Below are positions 6,762 through 13,429 of a DNA stretch of 17,844 bases, one piece after another. The notes beneath the pieces were generated by a model, which saw only the letters and a list, made by a program, of their open reading frames with translations, had not been told where the DNA came from and made no database searches. How positions within the stretch are numbered: position 1 is the stretch's first letter; the number at the start of each line of letters is the position of its first letter. Location of the stretch: NCBI GenBank assembly GCA_002309395.1, contig DBWU01000049.1, positions 5,321-23,164 on the forward strand, given 5' to 3'. Origin of the DNA: Oscillospiraceae bacterium UBA1230 (GTDB taxonomy: Bacteria > Bacillota > Clostridia > Oscillospirales > Oscillospiraceae). The translations under genes were made by a program, and so were the position numbers.

Positions 6762-8495
6762 TTACCGTACCGCCAGACGGTTTGCCAGCGATCCGTCCGG
6801 CGTCACGCTCAGCGTTTGGTAATTCACGTAATGCACCATACCGGGACGGGCGCCGGGCGCTTTTTTCACAAAGCGCACCTGAGTATAGTCCACGTCTACC
6901 CGGGGCGTTTGCCGACCCTGGGAATACCACGCCGCCAACGCGGCGGCCTCACGGATACTCTGCTCATCCGGCTGTGCGCCGCCGGTACACAGGATCACGT
7001 GAGAGCCATGGATCGACCGCGTGTGGAACCAAAGATCGTTTCGGGAGGCGTCCTTCCCGGTCAGTCGGTCGTTTTGCCGGTTGTTGCGCCCAACCAGTAT
7101 GGTAAGTCCGGCGGTAGAACAAAAGCGCCGCGGTCCGGCAGGACGCTGAAGCGCCTTTTTTCCGCGTGAGCGCAGATAACCGCCGCTCTCCAGCTCGTTC
7201 CTGATCTCTAAAAAGTCCTGTTCACTCTCGGCAAGCTCCAGCTCCTGCAGAACGCTTTCCAGATACCGCAGTTCCTCGCTGCCGGAAGCAAGCTGTTGTG
7301 CAAGAACGGCTTGTGCTGTTTTTGCCTTGGTGTACAGTTTAAAATACCGCGCCGCGTTTTCCTGTGGCGAAAGCCGCCCGTCCAGCGGTATTTCTACCTG
7401 AGGGCAGGACTCCTCGTAAAAATCTTCCGCTATCAGCCGCGTCTGACCGCGTTCCATGCGGTAGAGATTGGCGGTGATCAGTTCACCGTACCGTCGCAGA
7501 GTTTGTCGCTCCTGCGTTTTGGCGTATTCCTGTTCCTGCGCCGCCAGCTTCCGGCGCAGTCGGTCCCGTGCGTTTGAAGCGGTTTTCAGCAGCTCGTGCC
7601 CCCGGACGCGAACCCGTTCCTGCTGTTCGCGCAACTGATAGAAAGAATCCAGCAACGCGCCGAACTGATCCATTCTGCGGCACACGGCATAGGCACCGTA
7701 CTGGGAAATCGGCATACAGTAGAAGTCGATCATCTTTCCATCCCGTTCTATTAAAACAGGGGTAAAGTGTTCTTCCTTTACAGATTTCTGCCATGCGTAA
7801 AAAGCGTCCCACAGCAGCTCCGGTTCACTGCCGGTCGCCGTATCCACACTGCCCGAAGCGGAATACACGATCTCGCGCGCAAGGAGCGGTGAAACGGCGG
7901 TAAACGTGTCCACCAGCCACTGGTCCGCCGGCAGATCCTGCCGGGCACGGCAGAGCTGTACGAAAAACGCGTCCCGATCCGCGCACAGAGGGGATTCCTT
8001 CTCCCGTTGCGGCGGCAGACGGTAAAACAGACCCGGCAGGATCTGCCGGCTTTGAGACGATTCCAGATCCACACGGCGCAGACTGTCGATGATCCTGCCG
8101 CTCGCGTCGCACAAAATCAGATTGGCGCGGCGCGACAACAGCTCCAGCACCAGTGAATACACGCTCCGCTCACCCAGCTCGCTTGATGCGTCGATCCGCA
8201 AGGTGACAACCCGTTCCAACGGGGTCTGTTCGATAGCGGTGATCACGCCGCCCTGCAGATATTTTCGCAGCAGCATGCAAAACATAGGCGGCTGTGAGGG
8301 ATTATCACGGGTGAGTGCCGTCATATGAAGTCTTGGTTGGCCGGGATTGGCGCACAGCAGGAGTTTCTTGCCGTGGCGAAGCTGTAACACCACTTGATCG
8401 CGGGTCGGCTGCTGGACCTTTTCGATCCGCATTCCCACCGCTTCACGGGCCGTTTCCGCTACGACGGCCTGCAGGCAGATCGCATCCAGCGGCAT
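6762..8495 (-). CDS. rqcH: Ribosome-associated quality control protein RqcH (NFACT family)
   Basis: A 577-residue NFACT protein. RqcH binds obstructed 50S subunits and recruits tRNA-Ala to add alanine tails that mark stalled peptides for decay. The NFACT-N domain begins MPLDAICLQAVVAETAREAV, with the LLLCANPGQPRLHMT and PPMFCMLLRKYLQGGVI motifs. A central coiled coil runs from about residue 270 to 430. The NFACT-R (DUF814) domain near 487 has NDLWFHTRSIHGSHVIL and PGARPGMVHYVNYQTL. The ATG at 8495 follows GGAGGTGCGCTG and overlaps the mrnC stop by one base (TGATG), so the two are coupled. Older annotation calls such proteins fibronectin-binding. Confidence 0.95.
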   Translation of the reverse strand: MPLDAICLQAVVAETAREAVGMRIEKVQQPTRDQVVLQLRHGKKLLLCANPGQPRLHMTALTRDNPSQPPMFCMLLRKYLQGGVITAIEQTPLERVVTLRIDASSELGERSVYSLVLELLSRRANLILCDASGRIIDSLRRVDLESSQSRQILPGLFYRLPPQREKESPLCADRDAFFVQLCRARQDLPADQWLVDTFTAVSPLLAREIVYSASGSVDTATGSEPELLWDAFYAWQKSVKEEHFTPVLIERDGKMIDFYCMPISQYGAYAVCRRMDQFGALLDSFYQLREQQERVRVRGHELLKTASNARDRLRRKLAAQEQEYAKTQERQTLRRYGELITANLYRMERGQTRLIAEDFYEESCPQVEIPLDGRLSPQENAARYFKLYTKAKTAQAVLAQQLASGSEELRYLESVLQELELAESEQDFLEIRNELESGGYLRSRGKKALQRPAGPRRFCSTAGLTILVGRNNRQNDRLTGKDASRNDLWFHTRSIHGSHVILCTGGAQPDEQSIREAAALAAWYSQGRQTPRVDVDYTQVRFVKKAPGARPGMVHYVNYQTLSVTPDGSLANRLAVR

Positions 8496-8902
8496 CAGCG
8501 CACCTCCTCCATCATGGCGTCAAACAGCGAGAGCAAACGATCCTTTTTTCCCTGCAGCCACAGCCAGCCAAAAAGCGCCTCCAGCGCGGTGGCGTAGCGA
8601 TAGTCGGACATGGAGGCGTTGTGGGGTGCGGCGTGAACGTTGGCGTTGCGTCCGCGGCGAAAAACGTCTGCCTCTTCCGGCGTCAGAAGTGCCATGATCA
8701 CGCGGCTCAAGGCCGCCTGACGCCCGGCACAGACCAACTCGACGGTCGCCCGGTGCATTCCCTTCCCCGTGGCTTTACCGTTGCAGCAAAGATAGCCGCG
8801 TACCAATAGCTCATATACGGCGTCGCCTACGTGCGCAAGAGCGATACTGCTCATTGCCTGCAGTTGCGCGTCGGTCATCGTTATAGAAAAGAGATCCTGC
8901 AT
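8495..8902 (-). CDS. mrnC: Mini-ribonuclease 3
   Basis: A 135-residue RNase III-like enzyme without a dsRNA-binding domain, which trims both ends of 23S rRNA precursors. The catalytic signatures are IALAHVGDAVYELLVRGYL and YRYATALEALFGWLWLQ, with the conserved HRATVELVCAGRQA and RRGRNANVHAAPHNAS segments between them. I start it at ATG 8900-8902, where AAGGAGGGG (8908-8916) gives an ideal ribosome site. The frame is open upstream to 9130 only because an RHS fragment is joined directly to it. A true fusion protein is possible but less likely than initiation here. Its usual upstream neighbour in Firmicutes (often cysS) is absent. Confidence 0.93.
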   Translation of the reverse strand: MQDLFSITMTDAQLQAMSSIALAHVGDAVYELLVRGYLCCNGKATGKGMHRATVELVCAGRQAALSRVIMALLTPEEADVFRRGRNANVHAAPHNASMSDYRYATALEALFGWLWLQGKKDRLLSLFDAMMEEVR

Positions 8903-8914
8903 ACGAACCCCTCC

Positions 8915-9124
8915 TTGTGCGTTGCGGAGATAGTAATACGTGGTGCCGTTGTAGATCACGGCAGACGCGCCCAGTGCATCGTAGACGAAGTGCATGGAGT
9001 TGCTGCCCCACGTCACGTCCGTCAGCGTAGAGCCTGCGTATACGTAGTTGTACGTTACGCCGCCCACCGCCTTGCTGATCCGCAGCCCGTCGGCATTGTA
9101 GGCGTAGGAGATAAGTGTTGTTCC
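8915..9124 (-). pseudogene. RHS core fragment C, joined in frame to mrnC
   Basis: About 70 codons of an RHS/YD-repeat core: ISYAYNADGLRISKAVGG, VTYNYVYAGSTLTDVTWG and NGTTYYYLRNAQG. It aligns without gaps to 10499-10708 in RHS copy B (constant offset 1584) at roughly 90% nucleotide identity by eye. Homology begins just after the stop of the membrane gene at 9127-9630 and ends inside the mrnC Shine-Dalgarno site. It has no toxin tip and only a TTG (9128-9130) without a ribosome site in front, so it is probably not expressed alone. Confidence 0.85.
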
Positions 9125-9126
9125 AT

Positions 9127-9630
9127 TCAATTCGGCTTCTTTTTCTTCTTTTGTTTGTCCTCCATAAGCCAGAAAGCGATAACTCCTATGGGAATCAACA
9201 CAACGACACCTGTGAATATGCCTATCAAGCGTTGCTCTTTGAAAACGCGGTTTGTTTTTTCGAGAGACAGTATTTCGTTTGAATCTTCCGAAATGGCCAA
9301 CACGCGATATGCCCCATAGGCCTTTTTGTCGGCTGCCGCGTCGTACAATACTGTGACGGGTTTGTATACAGAATTCTCCAGTGTGGTTACATCTATGCTC
9401 CCAACAAGCAAAGGATGGATATAGAATAAAACGCTACCGTCTGTTTCCAACAATCCATAGTACTTTGGAGCTGCCCGGAAATAATTGTATTCCCAATCAA
9501 TTTTGATGAATCTTCCCTCATAGCAAGATGCGTGTGCGGCATCATACGAAGGATATTTCCAGCACTTATAGCCAACAACGACTATGCAGAAGAGCATTCC
9601 TGCAAGCAAAAGGATGACTGTGCGTTTCAA
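9127..9630 (-). CDS. Small two-helix membrane protein, candidate immunity protein of RHS tip B
   Basis: A 167-residue protein I do not recognise. It has a membrane helix right at the N-terminus (RTVILLLAGMLFCIVVVGY), an extracytoplasmic domain of about 110 residues (including YEGRFIKIDWEYNYFRAAPK and VLYDAAADKKAYGAYRVLAI), a second helix LIGIFTGVVVLIPIGVIAFW, and a short lysine-rich tail. The start is TTG 9630 (MKRTVILL), preceded by GGGGGTGG at 5-nt spacing; the longer frame to 9729 runs back into the RHS B gene. It begins 31 bp after the RHS B stop, the position of immunity genes in polymorphic toxin loci, and is more AT-rich than the RHS core. The immunity role is inference from position. 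Confidence 0.7.
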   Translation of the reverse strand: MKRTVILLLAGMLFCIVVVGYKCWKYPSYDAAHASCYEGRFIKIDWEYNYFRAAPKYYGLLETDGSVLFYIHPLLVGSIDVTTLENSVYKPVTVLYDAAADKKAYGAYRVLAISEDSNEILSLEKTNRVFKEQRLIGIFTGVVVLIPIGVIAFWLMEDKQKKKKKPN

Positions 9631-9661
9631 GCAATCCACCCCCGAATAACTTTCGCTGTTA

Positions 9662-10726
9662 TCATGGCAAGTTGGCTTCTGCTTTTGAGGCTGTATTAAA
9701 TATCGCGGCTTGTTTTGCCTCACGGACAATAAACCTCCCTAACTGTGTAAAATAAGTACCAATGGCTTGTTTTGCTGCTCTATTTCCGGTGGGCGTCGTC
9801 CCGACGGCTTTTAAAAATTTTTCCCCAGCCTGCGCTTCTTTGTATAGACGATTCATCTTTTTACCTGTTGAAGGCCCAGAGACATACGTGAACAGCGCAG
9901 CTGTACCAGCGTTTATGACAGCGTGTTGAACTACTTCTCCTGCGCTATATCCTTCTCCGTTGTGCAAATCATTAAAAACACTTTCCGCCGCTCCACAAAG
10001 AGCATTCACCGCTATTGATGCTGCAAATGGAATTCCTGCTGCGGCAAGGCCGCCCGTAAGCGCCCCTGTAGCGAAAGAAACTCCTATAGAAGCTAAATCA
10101 CCTCCACAAATTGCGGTCATCGCTGCATTTGCAATTCCCCCAATTAATGCCCCTGCTATTATATGCCAAAACTGCCCGCCGTCATCCTTCCGCATAACGG
10201 GGTTGTTATCGCAGTAGGCAAAGAGGTTCTTATCCCAGTTTGCCTTATCAGGTGAGGCGGTGAGAACGGCGGTTGTGTCTGCATTGATAAACCGGCCCCA
10301 GCTCGGATTATAGTACCGGCTCATGAGATAATACAGCCCGGTCTCGGTGTCGTAGAAGTAGCCACGATACCGCAATGGGTTGTATACGCCCAAGGTGGAG
10401 GCCAGTGTGCCGGTGGTGGATAGCAGCTTGCCCCAAGCATCGTAAGCGTAGGAAACAACGGTATTCCCGGAGGTATCAACGATACCAACAATATCGCCCT
10501 GGGCGTTGCGGAGGTAGTAATACGTGGTGCCGTTGTAGACCACCGCTGAGGCGCCCAGCGCATCGTAGACGAAGTGCAGGGAGTTGTTGCCCCACGTCAC
10601 GTCCGTCAGCGTGGAGCCTGCGTATACGTAGTTGTACGTTACGCCGCCCACCGCCTTGGAAACGCGCCGTCCGTCGGCGTTGTAGGCGAAGGAGATCGCA
10701 GTCGTTCCGTCCGTCATGCCCGCCAA
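9662..10726 (-). CDS. RHS repeat-associated core protein with C-terminal toxin-like tip B (5'-truncated)
   Basis: The coding frame holds an RHS core (residues about 1-185 from the TTG at 10726): YD-type repeats, then YNPLRYRGYFYDTETGLYYL and SRYYNPSWGRFINAD, ending NNPVMRKDDGGQFW. The variable tip of about 170 residues follows. Its first part is hydrophobic and Gly/Ala-rich (GALIGGIANAAMTAICGGDL, IGVSFATGALTGGLAAAGIP), like the pretoxin region of Gram-positive RHS/WapA proteins. The last part (SGPSTGKKMNRLYKEAQAGE onward, ending KAEANLP) is a basic domain I cannot assign. The TTG has no ribosome site, and RHS coding sequence continues in frame to 10966, so this is a displaced tip rather than a whole gene. 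Confidence 0.75.
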   Translation of the reverse strand: MAGMTDGTTAISFAYNADGRRVSKAVGGVTYNYVYAGSTLTDVTWGNNSLHFVYDALGASAVVYNGTTYYYLRNAQGDIVGIVDTSGNTVVSYAYDAWGKLLSTTGTLASTLGVYNPLRYRGYFYDTETGLYYLMSRYYNPSWGRFINADTTAVLTASPDKANWDKNLFAYCDNNPVMRKDDGGQFWHIIAGALIGGIANAAMTAICGGDLASIGVSFATGALTGGLAAAGIPFAASIAVNALCGAAESVFNDLHNGEGYSAGEVVQHAVINAGTAALFTYVSGPSTGKKMNRLYKEAQAGEKFLKAVGTTPTGNRAAKQAIGTYFTQLGRFIVREAKQAAIFNTASKAEANLP

Positions 10727-10767
10727 CTGCCGACCGTGCTGCCACGTGTATTCCCACGTGCCGTCGT
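10166..10767 (-). repeat. RHS core repeat, copy B (pairs with copy A)
   Basis: This segment aligns with 12038-12639 at a constant offset of 1872 without a gap, at nearly 90% identity by eye. The 10499-10708 part also matches copy C at 8915-9124. Homology stops abruptly at the codons for QFW on the toxin side. Long near-identical modules such as these are the substrate for tip exchange by recombination. Confidence 0.88.
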
Positions 10768-10966
10768 CGGTTAGGTTGCCGATGGTGTCCGCGGTGAGCG
10801 TCTGCCCGTCGTAAGCGGTGAGCAGGTCCTTCCACGTGCTGTCGCCGTAGGCGTAGGCAACCGTGTCCAGCGGCGCACCGAGGGTGCCGGTGGTATAGGC
10901 GTACTCCGTCTTAGTTAGGATATTTCCGCTGCCGTCATAGGTGTACGTCCACGTCTTCCCCGCCGC
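10727..10966 (-). pseudogene. In-frame RHS continuation upstream of tip B, ending at TAG
   Basis: Translated on the minus strand in the same frame as RHS B, this stretch reads as normal RHS sequence: TWTYTYDGSGNILTKTEYAY, then APLDTVAYAYGDSTWKDLLT and AYDGQTLTADTIGNL. It runs without interruption up to a TAG at 10967-10969. It contains no ATG, GTG or TTG in frame. RHS B is therefore the 3' end of a longer gene whose 5' part has been cut off at this point. Confidence 0.8.
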
Positions 10967-11032
10967 CTAATTGTTTTCACGGGTCAGTTACCCTTTTATG
11001 GATACCTTGTCTGAAAGTGAGCGTATATCCCA

Positions 11033-11440
11033 TCAGTTTTCATGGTTGTTTCTTTCTGACTTTCTAAATGTCCTTAGCATGATTACTAAATAGAACAGGT
11101 TGAGAATAGGAAAACTGGCATGAATGATTACCAACACACCGGCAATGCCTTTATCTCCTGTTTTCATAACAACAATTATTGAAATGATGCTATTGATTAC
11201 CCCAAATGCAAGAATAACAAGTGAAAAGGCTAATTCTACATAAAGAAATATTGGGATGTAGGACTGCCTAATCTTATACATTTTGCGCATCCATCTTGCT
11301 GGAGCGATATAATGCTTTGGATAGAGGCTCTTGCAAATACCAATCTCTTTAATCAAGCCAATAGCAGAGTTCTTGAACGTAGCAAAGGACAAAAATGATA
11401 ATCCGAAAAAGATCACTATAATACTTACTATTTCATCCAT
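11033..11440 (-). CDS. Small polytopic membrane protein, candidate immunity protein of RHS tip A
   Basis: About 135 residues, strongly AT-rich compared with the RHS core. I do not recognise the family. It has three or four membrane helices: MDEIVSIIVIFFGLSFLSF, FLYVELAFSLVILAFGVINS running into IISIIVVM, and VLVIIHASFPILNLFYLVIM, with a basic loop KSLYPKHYIAPARWMRKMYK. The start is uncertain. ATG 11440 lies about 13 nt after GGAGGTG; a TTG at 11461 overlaps that motif and has no site of its own. It follows the RHS A stop by about 33 bp, and RHS B homology begins 67 bp after its end. Position and size suggest an immunity protein; the sequence alone does not prove it. Confidence 0.68.
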   Translation of the reverse strand: MDEIVSIIVIFFGLSFLSFATFKNSAIGLIKEIGICKSLYPKHYIAPARWMRKMYKIRQSYIPIFLYVELAFSLVILAFGVINSIISIIVVMKTGDKGIAGVLVIIHASFPILNLFYLVIMLRTFRKSERNNHEN

Positions 11441-11473
11441 TTGCTTTATATTCACCTCCAACCATGATCCATA

Positions 11474-12598
11474 TCATACCGTTCTTTTGAATGGTGCAAG
11501 TTTAATAAACGCTAAGAGTCCCGCATTTGCCACTCCCTGTCCGGCAGCGAACTTAATGCTTGAACTCCAAGCAGCTAAACCAATTTTATTATAACAGTAG
11601 CGAGTCGCTGATGCTATGGCCTTCTGAGCATATGCTTGATTGGCGCGGTTTGCCTCTCGTGCGACCAGCGCATCAAGGTTTCTGGCTGAGGTGGTAATTG
11701 CATTCTTGTGATTAGCTCCATTTCCTCCTATTCTACCAGATATAACTCCAAATCCCACAGCAATAGCTGCTTCGTCCAACTTTATTTTTCGATTATTAAC
11801 ATAGCAATCTGCGGCATATGACACTCCTCCAATAATGCCACCAGCAATTTGCTGACCAACTAGACCAAGAGGGCTAGCTGCAATAGCACCACTCACTAAC
11901 CCACTAGCAGCAGCAACCCCTACCGATTTCCAGTTTATCGACCCTGTTAATGCTTGCTGGGTAATGGCAGAGCTTATTGCGCTTATGCCTGCTCCTATTA
12001 AACCACCTATAACCATTACGCCGATAGTAGAAGTTAGCCAAAATTGTCCCCCGTCGTCTTTCCGCATGACAGGGTTGTTATCGCAGTAGGCAAAGAGGTT
12101 TTTATCCCAGTTTGCCTTATCCGGTGAAGCGGTGAGAACGGCGGTCGTATCTGCATTGATAAACCGGCCCCAGCTCGGATTATAGTAGCGACTGGTGAGA
12201 TAATACAACCCGGTTTCGGTGTCGTACACGTAGCCACGGTACCGCAGGGGATTGTATACGCCCAAGGTTGTCGCCATGGTGCCGGTTGTGGTGAGCAGCT
12301 TGCCCCATGCGTCGTAAGAATACGCCACCACCTGCGTGCCGGAAGTGTTTACAAGACCGGTAATATCGCCCTGTGCGTTGCGGAGGTAGTAATAGAGATC
12401 GCCGTTGTAGTCTACTGCGGCAGGCCCCAGCGTGTCATAGATGAAGTGCAGATAATTGCTGCCCCACTGCATGTGAGTCAACACGCCGTTGGCATAGGTA
12501 TAGTTGAACGTCGTTCCGCCCACCGTCTTGGAAACCCGCTGTCCGTCGGCGTTGTAGGCGAAGGACAGCAGCGTTGTTCCGTCCGTCATGCCCGCCAA
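11474..12598 (-). CDS. RHS repeat-associated core protein with C-terminal toxin-like tip A (5'-truncated)
   Basis: This has the same core as RHS B: YNPLRYRGYVYDTETGLYYL and SRYYNPSWGRFINAD, ending NNPVMRKDDGGQFW near residue 188. The tip is unrelated. It has a Gly/Ala-rich hydrophobic section (GVMVIGGLIGAGISAISSAI, INWKSVGVAAASGLVSGAIA), then a region of about 110 residues (RNLDALVAREANRANQAYAQ, ATRYCYNKIGLAAWSSSIKF) with no motif I recognise. The apparent TTG start (12598) has no ribosome site. In-frame RHS sequence (TWEYTWQHGRQ) continues to about 12637, and a TAA stands at about 12658-12660. It is thus a truncated, displaced RHS tip. Expression, if any, would need read-through or recombination onto a full RHS gene. 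Confidence 0.75.
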   Translation of the reverse strand: MAGMTDGTTLLSFAYNADGQRVSKTVGGTTFNYTYANGVLTHMQWGSNYLHFIYDTLGPAAVDYNGDLYYYLRNAQGDITGLVNTSGTQVVAYSYDAWGKLLTTTGTMATTLGVYNPLRYRGYVYDTETGLYYLTSRYYNPSWGRFINADTTAVLTASPDKANWDKNLFAYCDNNPVMRKDDGGQFWLTSTIGVMVIGGLIGAGISAISSAITQQALTGSINWKSVGVAAASGLVSGAIAASPLGLVGQQIAGGIIGGVSYAADCYVNNRKIKLDEAAIAVGFGVISGRIGGNGANHKNAITTSARNLDALVAREANRANQAYAQKAIASATRYCYNKIGLAAWSSSIKFAAGQGVANAGLLAFIKLAPFKRTV

Positions 12599-12639
12599 CT
12601 GCCGACCGTGCTGCCATGTGTATTCCCACGTGCCGTCGC
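12038..12639 (-). repeat. RHS core repeat, copy A
   Basis: A gap-free homologue of 10166-10767. Homology ends at about 12637, within the codons for GDGTWEY, where unrelated DNA takes over. The other end stops at the QFW codons at the start of the tip. Confidence 0.88.
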
Positions 12640-12710
12640 CTGTATCTGCGAATTATGGCTGGGTCCTCCAGGGGATCCAATCTGCAAAAAGGATCTAATC
12701 CGTTCTGCGC

Positions 12711-13262
12711 CTATGAACCTTTTCTGCGTTCGATGGCTGCTTTTATGGACAGGACAGATACTCTGCGTTTTTGCGGCAAAATGGACAGCAGTTTTTGGCA
12801 GGTCTTTTCCGAATACTGTATTTTGAGCAGTTTAGTTGACGGTGAAACGTGATTGATATGCGTCAACTCCTGATTTGTAAGAAAACGTGTAGAAAAAACG
12901 ATATAATCTCTCCAAAAAGCACCATGCCAATAGCACCCATGCATCACATACGGAAAGGATGAGTAGGGCAGCAGCTTTTTTCGTCGAAACGTAGTGCAAC
13001 AATAAATGCCGTCGCCTGAAAACTGATACCAAACGGCATAGCGATACGGATCAACCACGCAAAGGGTGGGTAAGACCAGAACGCCTATCATACTAATGCA
13101 TCGTAAAAACCAAACAGAAAATGCTGATCCATGCCCCATGGAGGAGGAAAAAGTTACATAAAACAACCAACTGCCCGCAACAGTGAAAGCAACAAACAGA
13201 ATAATCAGCATGATGAAGACCATACGATCCTGAAGCACAACGACCGTATTGCTTCTTTTCAA
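12711..13262 (-). CDS. Membrane protein of unknown function, candidate orphan immunity protein
   Basis: A 183-residue protein I cannot assign to a family. Two adjacent membrane helices near the N-terminus (MLIILFVAFTVAGSWLFYVT and CISMIGVLVLPTLCVV) are followed by a soluble domain of about 100 residues rich in aromatic and basic residues. That domain includes YQFSGDGIYCCTTFRRKKLL, WRDYIVFSTRFLTNQELTHI and KLLKIQYSEKTCQKLLSILP, and its layout resembles PH-like membrane proteins. I start it at TTG 13262 because AAGGTAGGTG lies 6 nt upstream; GTG 13271 overlaps that site. It begins 26 bp after the tRNA-Ala terminator with no room for a promoter, and RHS A homology follows it. This fits an immunity gene left behind after its toxin gene was lost (inference). 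Confidence 0.68.
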   Translation of the reverse strand: MKRSNTVVVLQDRMVFIMLIILFVAFTVAGSWLFYVTFSSSMGHGSAFSVWFLRCISMIGVLVLPTLCVVDPYRYAVWYQFSGDGIYCCTTFRRKKLLPYSSFPYVMHGCYWHGAFWRDYIVFSTRFLTNQELTHINHVSPSTKLLKIQYSEKTCQKLLSILPQKRRVSVLSIKAAIERRKGS

Positions 13263-13288
13263 TATACTCACCTACCTTGTCATACAGC

Positions 13289-13318
13289 AAAAACAGCCAC
13301 CCTTCCGGATGGCTGTTT

Positions 13319-13319
<1 letters not shown>
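13289..13319 (-). terminator. Rho-independent terminator of tRNA-Ala
   Basis: On the minus strand AAAACAGCCA pairs with TGGCTGTTTT, followed by a further T. The stem starts at the CCA end of the tRNA, so the terminator directly abuts the mature 3' end. Confidence 0.9.
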
Positions 13320-13394
<75 letters not shown>

Positions 13395-13395
13395 G

Positions 13396-13429
13396 TATGC
13401 AATTTCGTCAACTGCAATTGACTTGCATA
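13396..13429 (-). other. Hairpin in the 5' leader of tRNA-Ala
   Basis: TATGCAA/TTGCATA (13396-13402 with 13423-13429) stacks on GTCAA/TTGAC (13407-13411 with 13418-13422), with a 4-nt bulge and a 6-nt loop. It occupies nearly the whole leader between the predicted transcription start and tRNA position 1, and would be removed by RNase P. Confidence 0.55.

Noticed and set aside
9631..9729. Longer start (9729) for the membrane gene after RHS B
   Set aside because: It would overlap the end of RHS B in another frame and gives a non-hydrophobic leader. TTG 9630 has a GGGGGTGG site and puts the membrane helix at the N-terminus.
8905..13271. RHS array as an insertion sequence or prophage
   Set aside because: No transposase, integrase, terminal inverted repeats or phage genes are visible. 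The repeated units are RHS coding modules.
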